Source of the DNA: an uncultured Bacteroidales bacterium
Lineage (GTDB): Bacteria; Bacteroidota; Bacteroidia; Bacteroidales; UBA932
Assembly: GCA_910585445.1 (NCBI GenBank)
Contig: CAJUEK010000033.1
Coordinates: forward strand, 1 to 27,015
Length of the DNA: 27,015 bases
Reading direction: 5' to 3'
Numbering within the stretch: the first letter of the stretch is position 1; each line of letters begins with the position of its first letter. A program made the translations under genes and the position numbers. Below the pieces are notes generated by a model. It saw nothing but the letters and a program-made list of their open reading frames with translations. It was not told the origin of the DNA and did no database searches. Below, one piece after another: positions 1-7,567 of the stretch.

Positions 1-10
1 TTGATTGCAT

Positions 11-40
11 AAAAGTTTACGGTTTGTGGTAAACTTTTTT
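11..40. terminator. Rho-independent terminator hairpin
   Basis: A 10-base arm (AAAAGTTTAC) is followed by an 8-base loop and its exact complement GTAAACTTTT, continuing as a T-run of six on the plus strand. It most likely ends a plus-strand gene lying left of the window. On the minus strand the T-run is shorter (four), so it could also act as a weak back-up terminator for the lipoprotein gene that ends at 188. Confidence 0.7.
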
Positions 41-92
41 CAGGACGGGACACAAACGTGGAGCATAAGCAATTGTCTGTCTGCACTTTAGA

Positions 93-128
93 GAATTACG
101 ATTCCCCTAAATCGGGGAATCGTAATTC
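93..128. repeat. Perfect 15-bp inverted repeat (strong hairpin)
   Basis: GAATTACGATTCCCC at 93-107 and its exact reverse complement at 114-128 are separated by a 6-base loop (TAAATC). Neither side is followed by a T-run, so this is not a standard intrinsic terminator. It lies 60 bases beyond the stop of the lipoprotein gene and may stabilise or process its 3' end. Function is not known from the sequence. Confidence 0.75.
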
Positions 129-187
129 AAGAACTTATTGATAATCATTCATTTATGCACCACAAAAATCTCATTAATCCGCAAAAC

Positions 188-2041
188 TCAGCGTTTTGAC
201 GGAACGCAACGGAGGGCAGACGAGACAAGAGATGATGCTGCCGGCTTGAACTCCGACACCGGAGATACTCCATCACGGCCAAGACGGACAAGCTGGCGTG
301 CCATCGGACCGAAAGCAAAATCGTCATCCACTCCGAAGCCTATCATCGTATATGGCCTGTCATAGTCAAGGTAGAAAATGTTGGAATACTGCCAATATCC
401 GATATCGAGCAGTTCCTCCATAAACACATCGTCCGGCCAACGTCCTGTATCCGTATAGTCTCCCTCATAAAACCCGTAATATATTTCTGCACACGGAGCG
501 CCATCTGTAACAAGACGCACCGGCAGCACGGCCTTGCCATCAGCATCAAGATACTTGGAGTCAATCGCGGCCAATTCCGTACCGTCAAAATATTTGTCAT
601 ATTCCATACGGAAAATTATATCCGCAGCTGCGGCATCATCCGTCGTGAAATCAATGCGGCAAAGCTCAGTCGTCGCCACACCACCAACATAGCCGAAAGC
701 AAAAATAGAATAACGCGTATGAGGGGTCAGACCATAGAAAGTGAAAGACGCATCACCTCCGTCAGCCCCCTTAGCCTGCCACTGGTAACCGGCCACCAGG
801 CGGTCCAGAATCTCCCGGTCAGTCATTCCGTCCCATGATGCGGAATAGTCAATGCCTACAACATAATGTTCGGCAAGGCCCGTCTTGGCAAGGACGCTCA
901 CCTCCTGGTCAGTCAGATTCGTAAGAGACAGGACAATCGGCTTCTCCTGAGCCTTGTCGCTTTCCGTGCGGAATCTTTTCGACACGACATCCGAGCATAT
1001 AGACCCCAGAGGAGTGAGGGCCACGGCATAGCCCACATAATCGGTATCCGGCTCAAGCATCCCGTCAAAAGTATAGGACGACACACCTTTGTTCGCAAAA
1101 CGAAGGACTGCCTGATCCTGAGGAACTCCAAGCATTTCATAGAATTGTACATATTGTTCAATCTCCTGTTTGGCGGCATCCAGCAGAAAAGCGTCACCGG
1201 AAACCGAGGCAGCCTCGACGGCATTGAACAAATACAACTGGTCAGGGTCATCAGGAGTCACTGTCATCGTCACAACAGTACCGGCAACCATGTAACTTAT
1301 ATCAAGGGTAACGTCAGAAGGCTCCACCGCAGCGGTCGTAAACTCAGCCTTGCATATGTCAGTAAGCCTTATACCGTCTTCTGTCATCCCATAGGCATAT
1401 GCATAATAAGCAGTCTGAGGCTGGAGCCTGTATGCAGGACCGGCAACTTCACCACTCTTCAGCCTCGGGGCAAGGTACTCCTGCAATGATATTCCGGAAA
1501 CTTCAGCACCGGACTTGAAGAAATCCAGCTCATCCTCAAAATATGATTCATCCGACTCATATGAATCAAAATATGACTTTTCTGCAACCATTGTAATATA
1601 TGTCATGGACAAATCCTCCGGCACTACACGATACACTACCCCGGCATCGAATATTTCCTCTATGCTTATTGCAAGCCCCGGACGATTCTCCGCCGCTTCC
1701 TGACGTACAATGAACTCCGCTTCCGCTCCGGCACAGGTAACAATTACAATAGCATCACGCTCCTCCACATCATTGACATCGACATTGAAAGACAATTCGC
1801 CAGAATTTCCCGCTTCAAAATCATTTACCCAAGCTGCGGCACATGAGGCTTCCGGCTTTTCTGCAGCACTCAAGCCTTCCAGTTTATAGTCAACCTTATA
1901 CTTTCCTCCGGAAGCCGTAGCCACGACCTCGTCAGTTCCGATTGTCAAATTGATCTCAGGTGTAAGCTCCCCATTGTTGCCGCATCCGGCAAATACTGAT
2001 GCCAACACGACAGGAAGCGATGCAGCAATCCACTTTTTCAT
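188..2041 (-). CDS. Surface-type lipoprotein with BACON-like and repeated Fn3-like modules
   Basis: A 617-residue protein of unknown specific role, predicted to be lipid-anchored to the envelope. The start chosen is the ATG giving MKKWIAASLPVVLASVFAGC, a short Sec signal with the lipobox cysteine at residue 20; the reading frame extends eight codons further upstream but that would spoil the signal. Residues ~35-115 resemble a BACON-type beta-sandwich (ASGGKYKVDY ... FIVRQEA). After this, three Fn3-like units end in similar phrases: LQPQTAYYAYAYGM, LEPDTDYVGYAVAL and LTPHTRYSIFAFGY, each followed about 20 residues later by an FTT/FRT strand. A fourth, divergent unit lies near the C-terminus (YTMIGFGVDDD). 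This architecture is common in Bacteroidales lipoproteins of unknown ligand. No enzymatic motif is seen. No classic acidic surface-export signal follows the cysteine (CGNNGELT), so surface display is uncertain. The gene stands alone, divergent from catalase. Confidence 0.85.
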   Translation of the reverse strand: MKKWIAASLPVVLASVFAGCGNNGELTPEINLTIGTDEVVATASGGKYKVDYKLEGLSAAEKPEASCAAAWVNDFEAGNSGELSFNVDVNDVEERDAIVIVTCAGAEAEFIVRQEAAENRPGLAISIEEIFDAGVVYRVVPEDLSMTYITMVAEKSYFDSYESDESYFEDELDFFKSGAEVSGISLQEYLAPRLKSGEVAGPAYRLQPQTAYYAYAYGMTEDGIRLTDICKAEFTTAAVEPSDVTLDISYMVAGTVVTMTVTPDDPDQLYLFNAVEAASVSGDAFLLDAAKQEIEQYVQFYEMLGVPQDQAVLRFANKGVSSYTFDGMLEPDTDYVGYAVALTPLGSICSDVVSKRFRTESDKAQEKPIVLSLTNLTDQEVSVLAKTGLAEHYVVGIDYSASWDGMTDREILDRLVAGYQWQAKGADGGDASFTFYGLTPHTRYSIFAFGYVGGVATTELCRIDFTTDDAAAADIIFRMEYDKYFDGTELAAIDSKYLDADGKAVLPVRLVTDGAPCAEIYYGFYEGDYTDTGRWPDDVFMEELLDIGYWQYSNIFYLDYDRPYTMIGFGVDDDFAFGPMARQLVRLGRDGVSPVSEFKPAASSLVSSALRCVPSKR

Positions 2042-2399
2042 AAAACCGCACATAATGTAAAACAATAAAAATTAATAAATAAAAACTTCCAAAACAGTCC
2101 GGGAAATCCGCCGGTCCGCAGAAATTACAACAATCTCATGTAGTCAAGCCTATTATAAAAGAATAATGATTTATCTTTATGAGCGATATTCAAAAAGCAA
2201 TAGGTCAGAATTCAAATAAGTGGACGGCTTATGATGTGCAATTTACAAATAAATCTTTCATAGGCAATGGCAACCGGAGAAAATCACGCAAAAAAAATAT
2301 CTCCGGACATGCCGCTGGCATCCGATTTGGATTTGTCCGCTTCCGCAGCCGGCTATGAGCATGATGCTGCACAGAAACGGACACAAAAATTTATAGATT
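2042..2399. other. Divergent intergenic region, no convincing gene
   Basis: This 358-base stretch separates the lipoprotein gene (minus) from catalase (plus). The left part (about 2042-2100) is very AT-rich, as expected for a promoter region, but I find no exact TAnnTTTG box for either gene; TATCTTTA at 2172-2179 has one mismatch and could serve the plus strand. The right part (2274-2383) folds into consecutive hairpins, described separately. A 59-codon frame at 2179-2358 is considered doubtful. Confidence 0.6.
2274..2383 (+). promoter_or_regulatory. Structured leader upstream of catalase
   Basis: Consecutive inverted repeats precede the catalase start. CCGGAGA 2274-2280 pairs with TCTCCGG 2300-2306. 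ATGCC 2309-2313 pairs with GGCAT 2317-2321. A long stem runs from TGTCCG 2334-2339 with CGGACA 2378-2383, through TTC/GAA, to GCAGC 2345-2349 with GCTGC 2366-2370, around a 16-base loop. The last stem ends 16 bases before the ATG. The pairings are read directly from the sequence; a regulatory role is inferred from position only. Confidence 0.4.
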
Positions 2400-3905
2400 A
2401 TGAAAGAAAAGAAATCCCCAAAGATGAATGTACTGACATCTGTCAACGGACGTCCAATTGCAGACAATCAGAACACCCAGACAGCAGGCCAGCCCGGCCC
2501 GGTTACAATACAGGACCCGTGGCTGATTGAAAAAATCGCCCATTTCGACAGGGAGGTAATCCCGGAAAGGCGCATGCATGCCAAAGGCTCGGGAGCATAC
2601 GGTACCTTCACTGTCACGAATGACATAACGAAGTGGACACGCGCATCAATATTCTCGCATGTAGGCAAACAGACTGAATGCTTCGTCAGGTTCTCCACAG
2701 TGGCCGGAGAAAGAGGAGCCGCTGATGCGGAAAGGGACATCAGAGGCTTCGCAATGAAATATTATACTGACACGGGAAACTGGGACCTGGTAGGAAACAA
2801 CACACCCGTATTCTTCCTTCGCGACCCGCTTAAATTCCCGGACCTGAACCACGCGATTAAACGCGACCCTCGCACCGGCATGCGCAGCAAAGACAACAAC
2901 TGGGACTTCTGGACACTTCTTCCCGAAGCCCTACATCAGATAACCATCACAATGAGCCCAAGAGGAATCCCGTATTCTTTCAGGCACATGCACGGATTCG
3001 GAAGCCACACTTACAGTTTCATCAACAAAGACAATGTCAGGACATGGGTCAAATTCCATTTCAGGACATTGCAGGGAATCAAGAACCTCACAGACGCGGA
3101 AGCAGAAGCTGTGGTGGCAAAAGACTGCGATTCCAACCAGCGCGACCTCTACGAGGCAATCGAGCGCGGAGAATATCCGAGATGGCTCATGCAGATACAG
3201 GTCATGACTGAAGAGCAGGCAAAGACTTACAAAGTGAATCCTTTTGACCTTACGAAAGTATGGTATCACGGAGATTTCCCTCTGATAGACGTGGGAATAC
3301 TTGAATTGAACCGCAATCCGGAAAACTTCTTTGCTGAAGTGGAGCAGTCGGCTTTCAATCCGATGAACATAATCGACGGAATCGGCTTCTCCCCGGACAA
3401 GATGCTTCAGGCAAGGCTCTTCTCATATGGCGACGCACAGCGCTACAGGCTCGGCGTGAACCACAACCTCATTCCTGTAAACAGGCCAAGATGCCCGTTC
3501 CATTCATTCCACAGGGACGGTCAGATGAGGACAGATGACAATTACGGAGGAACAGTAGCATACGAACCGAACAGCTTCGGAGAATGGCAGGACTCCCCAC
3601 ACATGAAAGAACCGCCGCTTCAGGGAGGCGACGCGTACAATTACGACGAGAGGGAATATGACAATGACTATTATACACAGCCAGGAAAATTATGGAGGCT
3701 GATGTCCGAGGAAGACCGGAAGGCAACCTGCGAGAACACTGCACGGCATATGGAAGACTGCAAGCTGTTCATCAAGCAGAGGCATGTGCGCAACTGCTAT
3801 CAGGCGGACCGGTCATATGGAGAGGGAGTGGCAAAGGCTCTCGGAATCAGTCTTGAAGAGGCCCTTAATGCTCCTGACCCGGCAAAGGATAAGACAAGAC
3901 ACTAA
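2400..3905 (+). CDS. katA: Haem catalase (small-subunit, clade 3 type)
   Basis: A 501-residue catalase that dismutates hydrogen peroxide to water and oxygen in the cytoplasm; no signal peptide is seen. Distal-side residues are His60 in RRMHAKGSGAYG and Asn133 in VGNNTPVFF; the proximal haem ligand is Tyr343 in FSYGDAQRYRLG. Length and the N-terminal pattern ending in DNQN fit small-subunit catalases. The ATG at 2400 is used; an in-frame ATG at 2424 is also possible, because family members usually begin shortly before the LT..G.P..DNQN motif. A thioredoxin-fold lipoprotein follows after 16 bases, probably in the same transcript. The leader is structured, and no OxyR-like site could be identified with confidence. 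Confidence 0.97.
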   Translation: MKEKKSPKMNVLTSVNGRPIADNQNTQTAGQPGPVTIQDPWLIEKIAHFDREVIPERRMHAKGSGAYGTFTVTNDITKWTRASIFSHVGKQTECFVRFSTVAGERGAADAERDIRGFAMKYYTDTGNWDLVGNNTPVFFLRDPLKFPDLNHAIKRDPRTGMRSKDNNWDFWTLLPEALHQITITMSPRGIPYSFRHMHGFGSHTYSFINKDNVRTWVKFHFRTLQGIKNLTDAEAEAVVAKDCDSNQRDLYEAIERGEYPRWLMQIQVMTEEQAKTYKVNPFDLTKVWYHGDFPLIDVGILELNRNPENFFAEVEQSAFNPMNIIDGIGFSPDKMLQARLFSYGDAQRYRLGVNHNLIPVNRPRCPFHSFHRDGQMRTDDNYGGTVAYEPNSFGEWQDSPHMKEPPLQGGDAYNYDEREYDNDYYTQPGKLWRLMSEEDRKATCENTARHMEDCKLFIKQRHVRNCYQADRSYGEGVAKALGISLEEALNAPDPAKDKTRH

Positions 3906-3921
3906 TCAAAACCTATAAGAC

Positions 3922-4383
3922 ATGACAAAAAGACACCTTACGATGGCCATTGCCGTCATTGCAGCGATGACGCTGACGGCCTGCAGCAATGCGGGCGCCA
4001 AAAACACAAAAGAGCAGGTGCATCCTAAAGCTGTGAAAGAGCTCTCCACAGAGGAGTTCAAGACCAGAATCTATGATTTTACGGCTGAAGAGATGGTGTA
4101 TCTGTCAGACAAGCCGGCAATTGTGGACTTCTATGCTTCATGGTGCGGACCATGCAGGCAGATCGCACCAATTCTCGAAGAACTGGCAATCGAGTACGGC
4201 GACAAAATAGACATCTACAAGGTTGACATTAGCAAAGAGAAGAAACTTGCAAGGGCGTTCAACATAAGTTCGATACCTGCAGTTCTTTACATTCCTGTAG
4301 GGAAAGACCCTGTACTTACAATAGGGGCACGTCAGAAAGGAAAGTTCAAGACTGAAATAGATACGATTCTTCTCGGGAAATGA
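3922..4383 (+). CDS. Thioredoxin-family lipoprotein
   Basis: A 153-residue thioredoxin-fold protein. It has a lipoprotein signal, MTKRHLTMAIAVIAAMTLTAC, with the lipid cysteine at residue 21, so it should be periplasm-facing and membrane-anchored. The redox motif is WCGPC (Cys75 and Cys78) in DFYASWCGPCRQIAPIL, and the cis-proline region is SSIPAVLYIP. The motif is that of a reducing thioredoxin rather than a DsbA-type oxidase, so it may pass electrons to envelope thiols or a peroxidase; the partner is unknown. Close spacing to catalase suggests co-transcription and a shared oxidative-stress role. It ends just before a strong terminator. Confidence 0.93.
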   Translation: MTKRHLTMAIAVIAAMTLTACSNAGAKNTKEQVHPKAVKELSTEEFKTRIYDFTAEEMVYLSDKPAIVDFYASWCGPCRQIAPILEELAIEYGDKIDIYKVDISKEKKLARAFNISSIPAVLYIPVGKDPVLTIGARQKGKFKTEIDTILLGK

Positions 4384-4385
4384 CA

Positions 4386-4423
4386 AAAACGGAGCGGCCA
4401 AATCTTTCTGACCGCTCCGTTTT
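4386..4423. terminator. Bidirectional intrinsic terminator
   Basis: AAAACGGAGCGG at 4386-4397 pairs perfectly with CCGCTCCGTTTT at 4412-4423 (12 bp, 14-base loop). The A-run on one side and T-run on the other make it work in both directions: it closes the catalase/thioredoxin transcript on the plus strand and the tRNA-Thr transcript on the minus strand. Confidence 0.9.
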
Positions 4424-4428
4424 CATTG

Positions 4429-4501
4429 AGCCAGCTATGGGAGTCGAACCCACGACCTTCGCGTTACGAATGCGATGCTCTACCAACTAAGCTAAACTGG
4501 C
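4429..4501 (-). tRNA. tRNA-Thr (anticodon CGT)
   Basis: Read on the minus strand, the sequence folds as a cloverleaf. The acceptor is GCCAGTT/AGCTGGC with one G-U pair, and the D arm is GCTT-AGTTGGTA-GAGC. The anticodon loop TTCGTAA gives anticodon CGT (codon ACG, threonine), and the T arm contains GGTTCGA. The innermost anticodon-stem pair appears to be an A-C mismatch. The 3' CCA is not encoded. Confidence 0.93.
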
Positions 4502-4531
4502 AACGTTATCTCCTTTTTGCAAAAGGGACTG

Positions 4532-4539
4532 CAAATATA
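4532..4539 (-). promoter_or_regulatory. -7 box for tRNA-Thr
   Basis: TATATTTG on the minus strand matches the Bacteroidetes -7 consensus TAnnTTTG. Transcription would begin near 4525, about 24 bases ahead of the mature tRNA 5' end. No TTTG -33 box was found at the right spacing. Confidence 0.55.
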
Positions 4540-4551
4540 GATATTTTTCCA

Positions 4552-4559
4552 TAATTTTG
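4552..4559 (+). promoter_or_regulatory. -7 box for the flavoprotein gene
   Basis: TAATTTTG matches TAnnTTTG and would place a transcription start near 4566, about 23 bases before the ATG at 4589. It lies back-to-back with the tRNA-Thr promoter. No -33 TTTG is visible. Confidence 0.5.
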
Positions 4560-4588
4560 CATACATTATATAGAATTTGCATTTAACC

Positions 4589-5983
4589 ATGGAGAAATTT
4601 TCGGCAGACATTATCGTCATAGGAGCAGGAGCGGCAGGAATGATGGCGGCATCAGGAGCGGCACAGACAATCTCATCAAGACAAGCGTCACAGGCAGCAG
4701 GTGAAGAAACGCAGAAAGGAAACGGAAAGGTCATCGTGCTCGAAAAAATGCCGCGTCCGGGACGCAAGATAATGATAACCGGCAAGGGAAGATGCAATTT
4801 CACCAATGTCAAGCCATGGAGCGAATTCAGCGGGCACATACATCCGAAGGCCAATTTCCTCAAGCCTTCGTTTTTCAATCTGACTCCGGAGAAAATGACT
4901 GAATATTTCCAGGCAAACGGGATGGAATCCATCGTGGAGCGCGGTGACAGGGCCTTTCCGGTCTCACAGTCAGCCGCGGACGTCGTAGATTCACTTTTGA
5001 GGGCTGCCAAAAAGGCCGGTGCGGAAATATGCTGCGGCAAGGAAGTAAATGCCATTGAGAAAACCGGAGATGGAAAATTCGGAATAAGATGCTCTGACGG
5101 AAGCGTTTATGATTGCAGGAAGCTCATAATCTGCACAGGCGGGCTTTCATACCCGGCAACAGGCTCGACCGGAGACGGATACGGATGGGCCAGACAGTGC
5201 AGACATTCTGTCAGCCAGCTGTTCCCGTCACTTACTGCAATCGTGCCCAAAGGCTACAAGAGAGAGTCATCTGAACAGAAAGAATATGACGGAAGTCCAT
5301 GGTACGAAGGCACAAGAGGACATATCGGCAGGAGCACTCCCCTATCCGAGGCCGGAAGCGCGTTATGCGGCAACCAGCTGAAAAATGTCAGCGTCACCCT
5401 CATAATAGACGGCAATCCGGCACAGACTGAGTTCGGGGACATAGATTTCACTGACGGAGGGATAGAAGGACCTGTCGGATTCAAGATAAGCCGCAGATGC
5501 GTCAAAGGAATCATCAATGGTTCCAAAGCCGGCATATCAATTGACATCAAGCCGGCAGTAAGTCCGGAAGCCCTGTCCGGAAGGCTCATGTCATTATGGG
5601 AAGACATCTCCAAAGACAGGCGCAGTGCAGGAAAGCCGTACAAAGACCGTTTCCGGGTGCTGCTCGGCAAAGTCCTCCCACAGCAGCTGATTCCGGCATT
5701 TGTGAAATGTAACCCTGGACTTGACCATAAGACTCTTGCCAAGACGCTGAAAAACTGGAAATTCGACATAGCCGGTTTTGTAGGCTATGAAAGATGCGTA
5801 ATCACGGCAGGAGGAGTCTCGCCAGAGGAATTCACGGCGAAAACACTCGAATCCAAGCTTATACCAGGGCTTTATTTCGCAGGAGAGATACTGGACCTTG
5901 ACGCAGATACGGGAGGCTATAACCTCCAGACTGCATTCTCTACAGGTTACCTCGCAGGAATTTCTGCCGCAAAGGCGCTATAG
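4589..5983 (+). CDS. HI0933/BaiN-like NAD(P)/FAD-dependent oxidoreductase
   Basis: A 464-residue flavoprotein of the HI0933-like family (annotated elsewhere as aminoacetone oxidase-like or BaiN-like); the true substrate is unknown for most members. The FAD-binding Rossmann motif is GAGAAG at residues 12-17. The family signature GRKIMITGKGRCNFTN is at about 58-73, and the C-terminal FAD-contact region is GEILDLDADTGGYNLQ. The ATG at 4589 is chosen over an upstream TTG at 4577 because it starts right before the first beta strand. An extra polar loop (about residues 26-46) separates the glycine motif from the strand ending VLEK, making the protein longer than the ~400 residues usual for the family. 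It converges on mnmA with a 32-base gap. Confidence 0.92.
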   Translation: MEKFSADIIVIGAGAAGMMAASGAAQTISSRQASQAAGEETQKGNGKVIVLEKMPRPGRKIMITGKGRCNFTNVKPWSEFSGHIHPKANFLKPSFFNLTPEKMTEYFQANGMESIVERGDRAFPVSQSAADVVDSLLRAAKKAGAEICCGKEVNAIEKTGDGKFGIRCSDGSVYDCRKLIICTGGLSYPATGSTGDGYGWARQCRHSVSQLFPSLTAIVPKGYKRESSEQKEYDGSPWYEGTRGHIGRSTPLSEAGSALCGNQLKNVSVTLIIDGNPAQTEFGDIDFTDGGIEGPVGFKISRRCVKGIINGSKAGISIDIKPAVSPEALSGRLMSLWEDISKDRRSAGKPYKDRFRVLLGKVLPQQLIPAFVKCNPGLDHKTLAKTLKNWKFDIAGFVGYERCVITAGGVSPEEFTAKTLESKLIPGLYFAGEILDLDADTGGYNLQTAFSTGYLAGISAAKAL

Positions 5984-6015
5984 GATTCCCGGACGCAGCA
6001 CACCGTGCCCGCTGC

Positions 6016-7443
6016 TCAGATTACGCCTGACCCGAGCATTTCAACTGCCGTCTCCGCTGGAGCATCATCAGCACCCAAATCCACAGGAGCATACCATACG
6101 GCAAATTGCCCTGGAGTTATTCCGCGCTGGGGCGAGTCGAAAAGGAAGAAAAGACCGTTCTCCCTCATTATCATTGTGGCATCCTGCAACGGCTGGCGAT
6201 ATCTTATGCGTACCTTGCAGCGGCTTATCTCTCCGGACGCCATGACCATGTCAGGACGTATCCAATGTATTTCTTCCGGCGAAATCCTGAGGCAGCTGCG
6301 TGACAGCCCCTTATGCGTGTGTCCCTCGCCGACATATATTACATTGGACTCAGTATCGGTCTCTATGACGAAAACCGAGTCCTTGTGGCCGCCGACATTG
6401 AGCCCTTTTCTCTGTCCTATGGTGTAGAACTGTGCCCCGTCATGACGTCCGATGACCTTTCCGAACGGATTTTCCTTGTAGCGCGTCTTCTTTATATGCT
6501 TCTTTCCGCTGCGGTATGTCTCGGTCTCGAACTGTATGTCATACTTGACCGGCAGTGAAAGCCTCATCAAGGTCTGGTCGTCAAGAGCGGCAATCTTTTC
6601 CATGGAGAACGGACATGCAGACCGCCCTGTGCACGAGGACTTGTCTTCCGAAATGTATTCCGTAATCATATTGACCTCCGCCGAGCTGTCATTCATAATG
6701 GAGCCGAGCGTGTCGCGGACAAACGCATACTGCCCGTCATTCTCATAGTACGCATCATAGACCTCTACAATATCCCCTTCTGAAGGCTTGAGCTTCTGCT
6801 GCAGGAAAACAGGCAGACTGACCTTTCCGACAAAACATATCCCTTGAGAATCCTTCTTGTCAGCAGAAGGAAGGTCTGCCTCATGGGCAAGCCTGCGCAC
6901 CTCGCTCTTCATCAGTCCGCCTATCGGGAACATGGCCTTAGAAAGCTGCTCCTGAGTGAGCTGGCAAAGAAAATAGCTCTGGTCCTTGCCAGGGTCAAGT
7001 CCGGCGAAAATATGATGCACGCCGTTTTCATCCGTCTCCTTGCGGCAATAATGTCCTGTGGCCACCATGTCCGCCCCAAGCTTCAGGGCGCATTTGAGGA
7101 ACGCGTCGAATTTGATTTCCCTGTTGCAAAGCACATCCGGATTAGGCGTGCGGCCTTTTCCGTACTCATCAAACATATAGTCCACTACCCTTTTGCGGTA
7201 TTCTTCACTCAAATCGACATAATAGAACGGTATGCCTATCTTTCTTGCGACCATCTCCGCCACAAAGCGGTCCTCCTCCCATTCACATTCTCCATGAAGA
7301 GTCGTGGAGGCGTCATGCCAGTTCTGCATGAACAAGGCAAACACATCGTAGCCGGCACGCTTGAGAAGCAGGGCCGCCACGCTCGAATCCACACCGCCGG
7401 AAAGGCCGACGCACACCTTTATTGCTGAATTGCCATTGTCCAT
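6016..7443 (-). CDS. mnmA: tRNA 2-thiouridine(34) synthase MnmA, with central insertion
   Basis: A 475-residue enzyme that thiolates U34 of tRNA-Lys, Glu and Gln in the cytoplasm, using ATP and a persulfide sulfur donor. The PP-loop is SGGVDSS at residues 15-21. Catalytic cysteines are Cys106 in NPDVLCNREIKF and Cys203 in DSQGICFVG. The central domain motif GRHDGAQFYTIGQRKGL is at 332-348, and the C-terminal barrel ends GQFAVWY ... LGSGVI. Typical MnmA proteins are about 350-380 residues. The excess is mostly one block at about residues 231-327, between GDIVEVYDA and GKVIGRHDG, which are adjacent in E. coli MnmA. The block contains a CTGRSAC cysteine pair (271, 277). All catalytic motifs remain, so the enzyme should be active. 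Confidence 0.95.
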   Translation of the reverse strand: MDNGNSAIKVCVGLSGGVDSSVAALLLKRAGYDVFALFMQNWHDASTTLHGECEWEEDRFVAEMVARKIGIPFYYVDLSEEYRKRVVDYMFDEYGKGRTPNPDVLCNREIKFDAFLKCALKLGADMVATGHYCRKETDENGVHHIFAGLDPGKDQSYFLCQLTQEQLSKAMFPIGGLMKSEVRRLAHEADLPSADKKDSQGICFVGKVSLPVFLQQKLKPSEGDIVEVYDAYYENDGQYAFVRDTLGSIMNDSSAEVNMITEYISEDKSSCTGRSACPFSMEKIAALDDQTLMRLSLPVKYDIQFETETYRSGKKHIKKTRYKENPFGKVIGRHDGAQFYTIGQRKGLNVGGHKDSVFVIETDTESNVIYVGEGHTHKGLSRSCLRISPEEIHWIRPDMVMASGEISRCKVRIRYRQPLQDATMIMRENGLFFLFDSPQRGITPGQFAVWYAPVDLGADDAPAETAVEMLGSGVI

Positions 7444-7509
7444 AATGAAGATTTTTTGTCATATTCCAAGTCACGCTGCCCAAAAAGCATCATTTTAAAA
7501 GAAAAAGAC

Positions 7510-7517
7510 TATCTTTG
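7510..7517 (+). promoter_or_regulatory. -7 box for cdd
   Basis: TATCTTTG matches TAnnTTTG and predicts a start near 7524, about 36 bases ahead of the cdd ATG. No TTTG is found about 20 bases upstream, so it may be a weaker promoter than the opposing one for mnmA. Confidence 0.5.
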
Positions 7518-7535
7518 TCATGCTCTGCGCGTGCG

Positions 7536-7567
7536 CAAAGATAATTTAATTGATCTTTTATGACAAA
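7536..7567 (-). promoter_or_regulatory. Promoter for mnmA (-33 and -7)
   Basis: On the minus strand, TTTG (7564-7567) is followed after 20 bases by TATCTTTG (7536-7543), a full match to the Bacteroidetes promoter pattern. The start would be near 7529, giving a leader of about 85 bases for mnmA. The -33 element lies inside the first codons of cdd. Confidence 0.6.

Noticed and set aside
866..1489. A 207-codon plus-strand frame inside the lipoprotein gene
   Set aside because: It is opposite a well-supported gene with signal peptide and repeats; the translation has no coherent motif and looks like an antisense shadow.
2179..2358. A 59-codon frame beginning MSDIQKAIGQNSNKWTAYD in the catalase leader
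   Set aside because: It has no recognisable similarity, its second half is basic and arginine-rich as expected for chance translation, and it overlaps the hairpin region. It was kept out of the gene list, but a conserved small protein cannot be excluded.
5984..6015. GCAGC/GCTGC short hairpin between the flavoprotein gene and mnmA as a terminator
   Set aside because: Only five base pairs and no T-run on either strand, so it is too weak to call.
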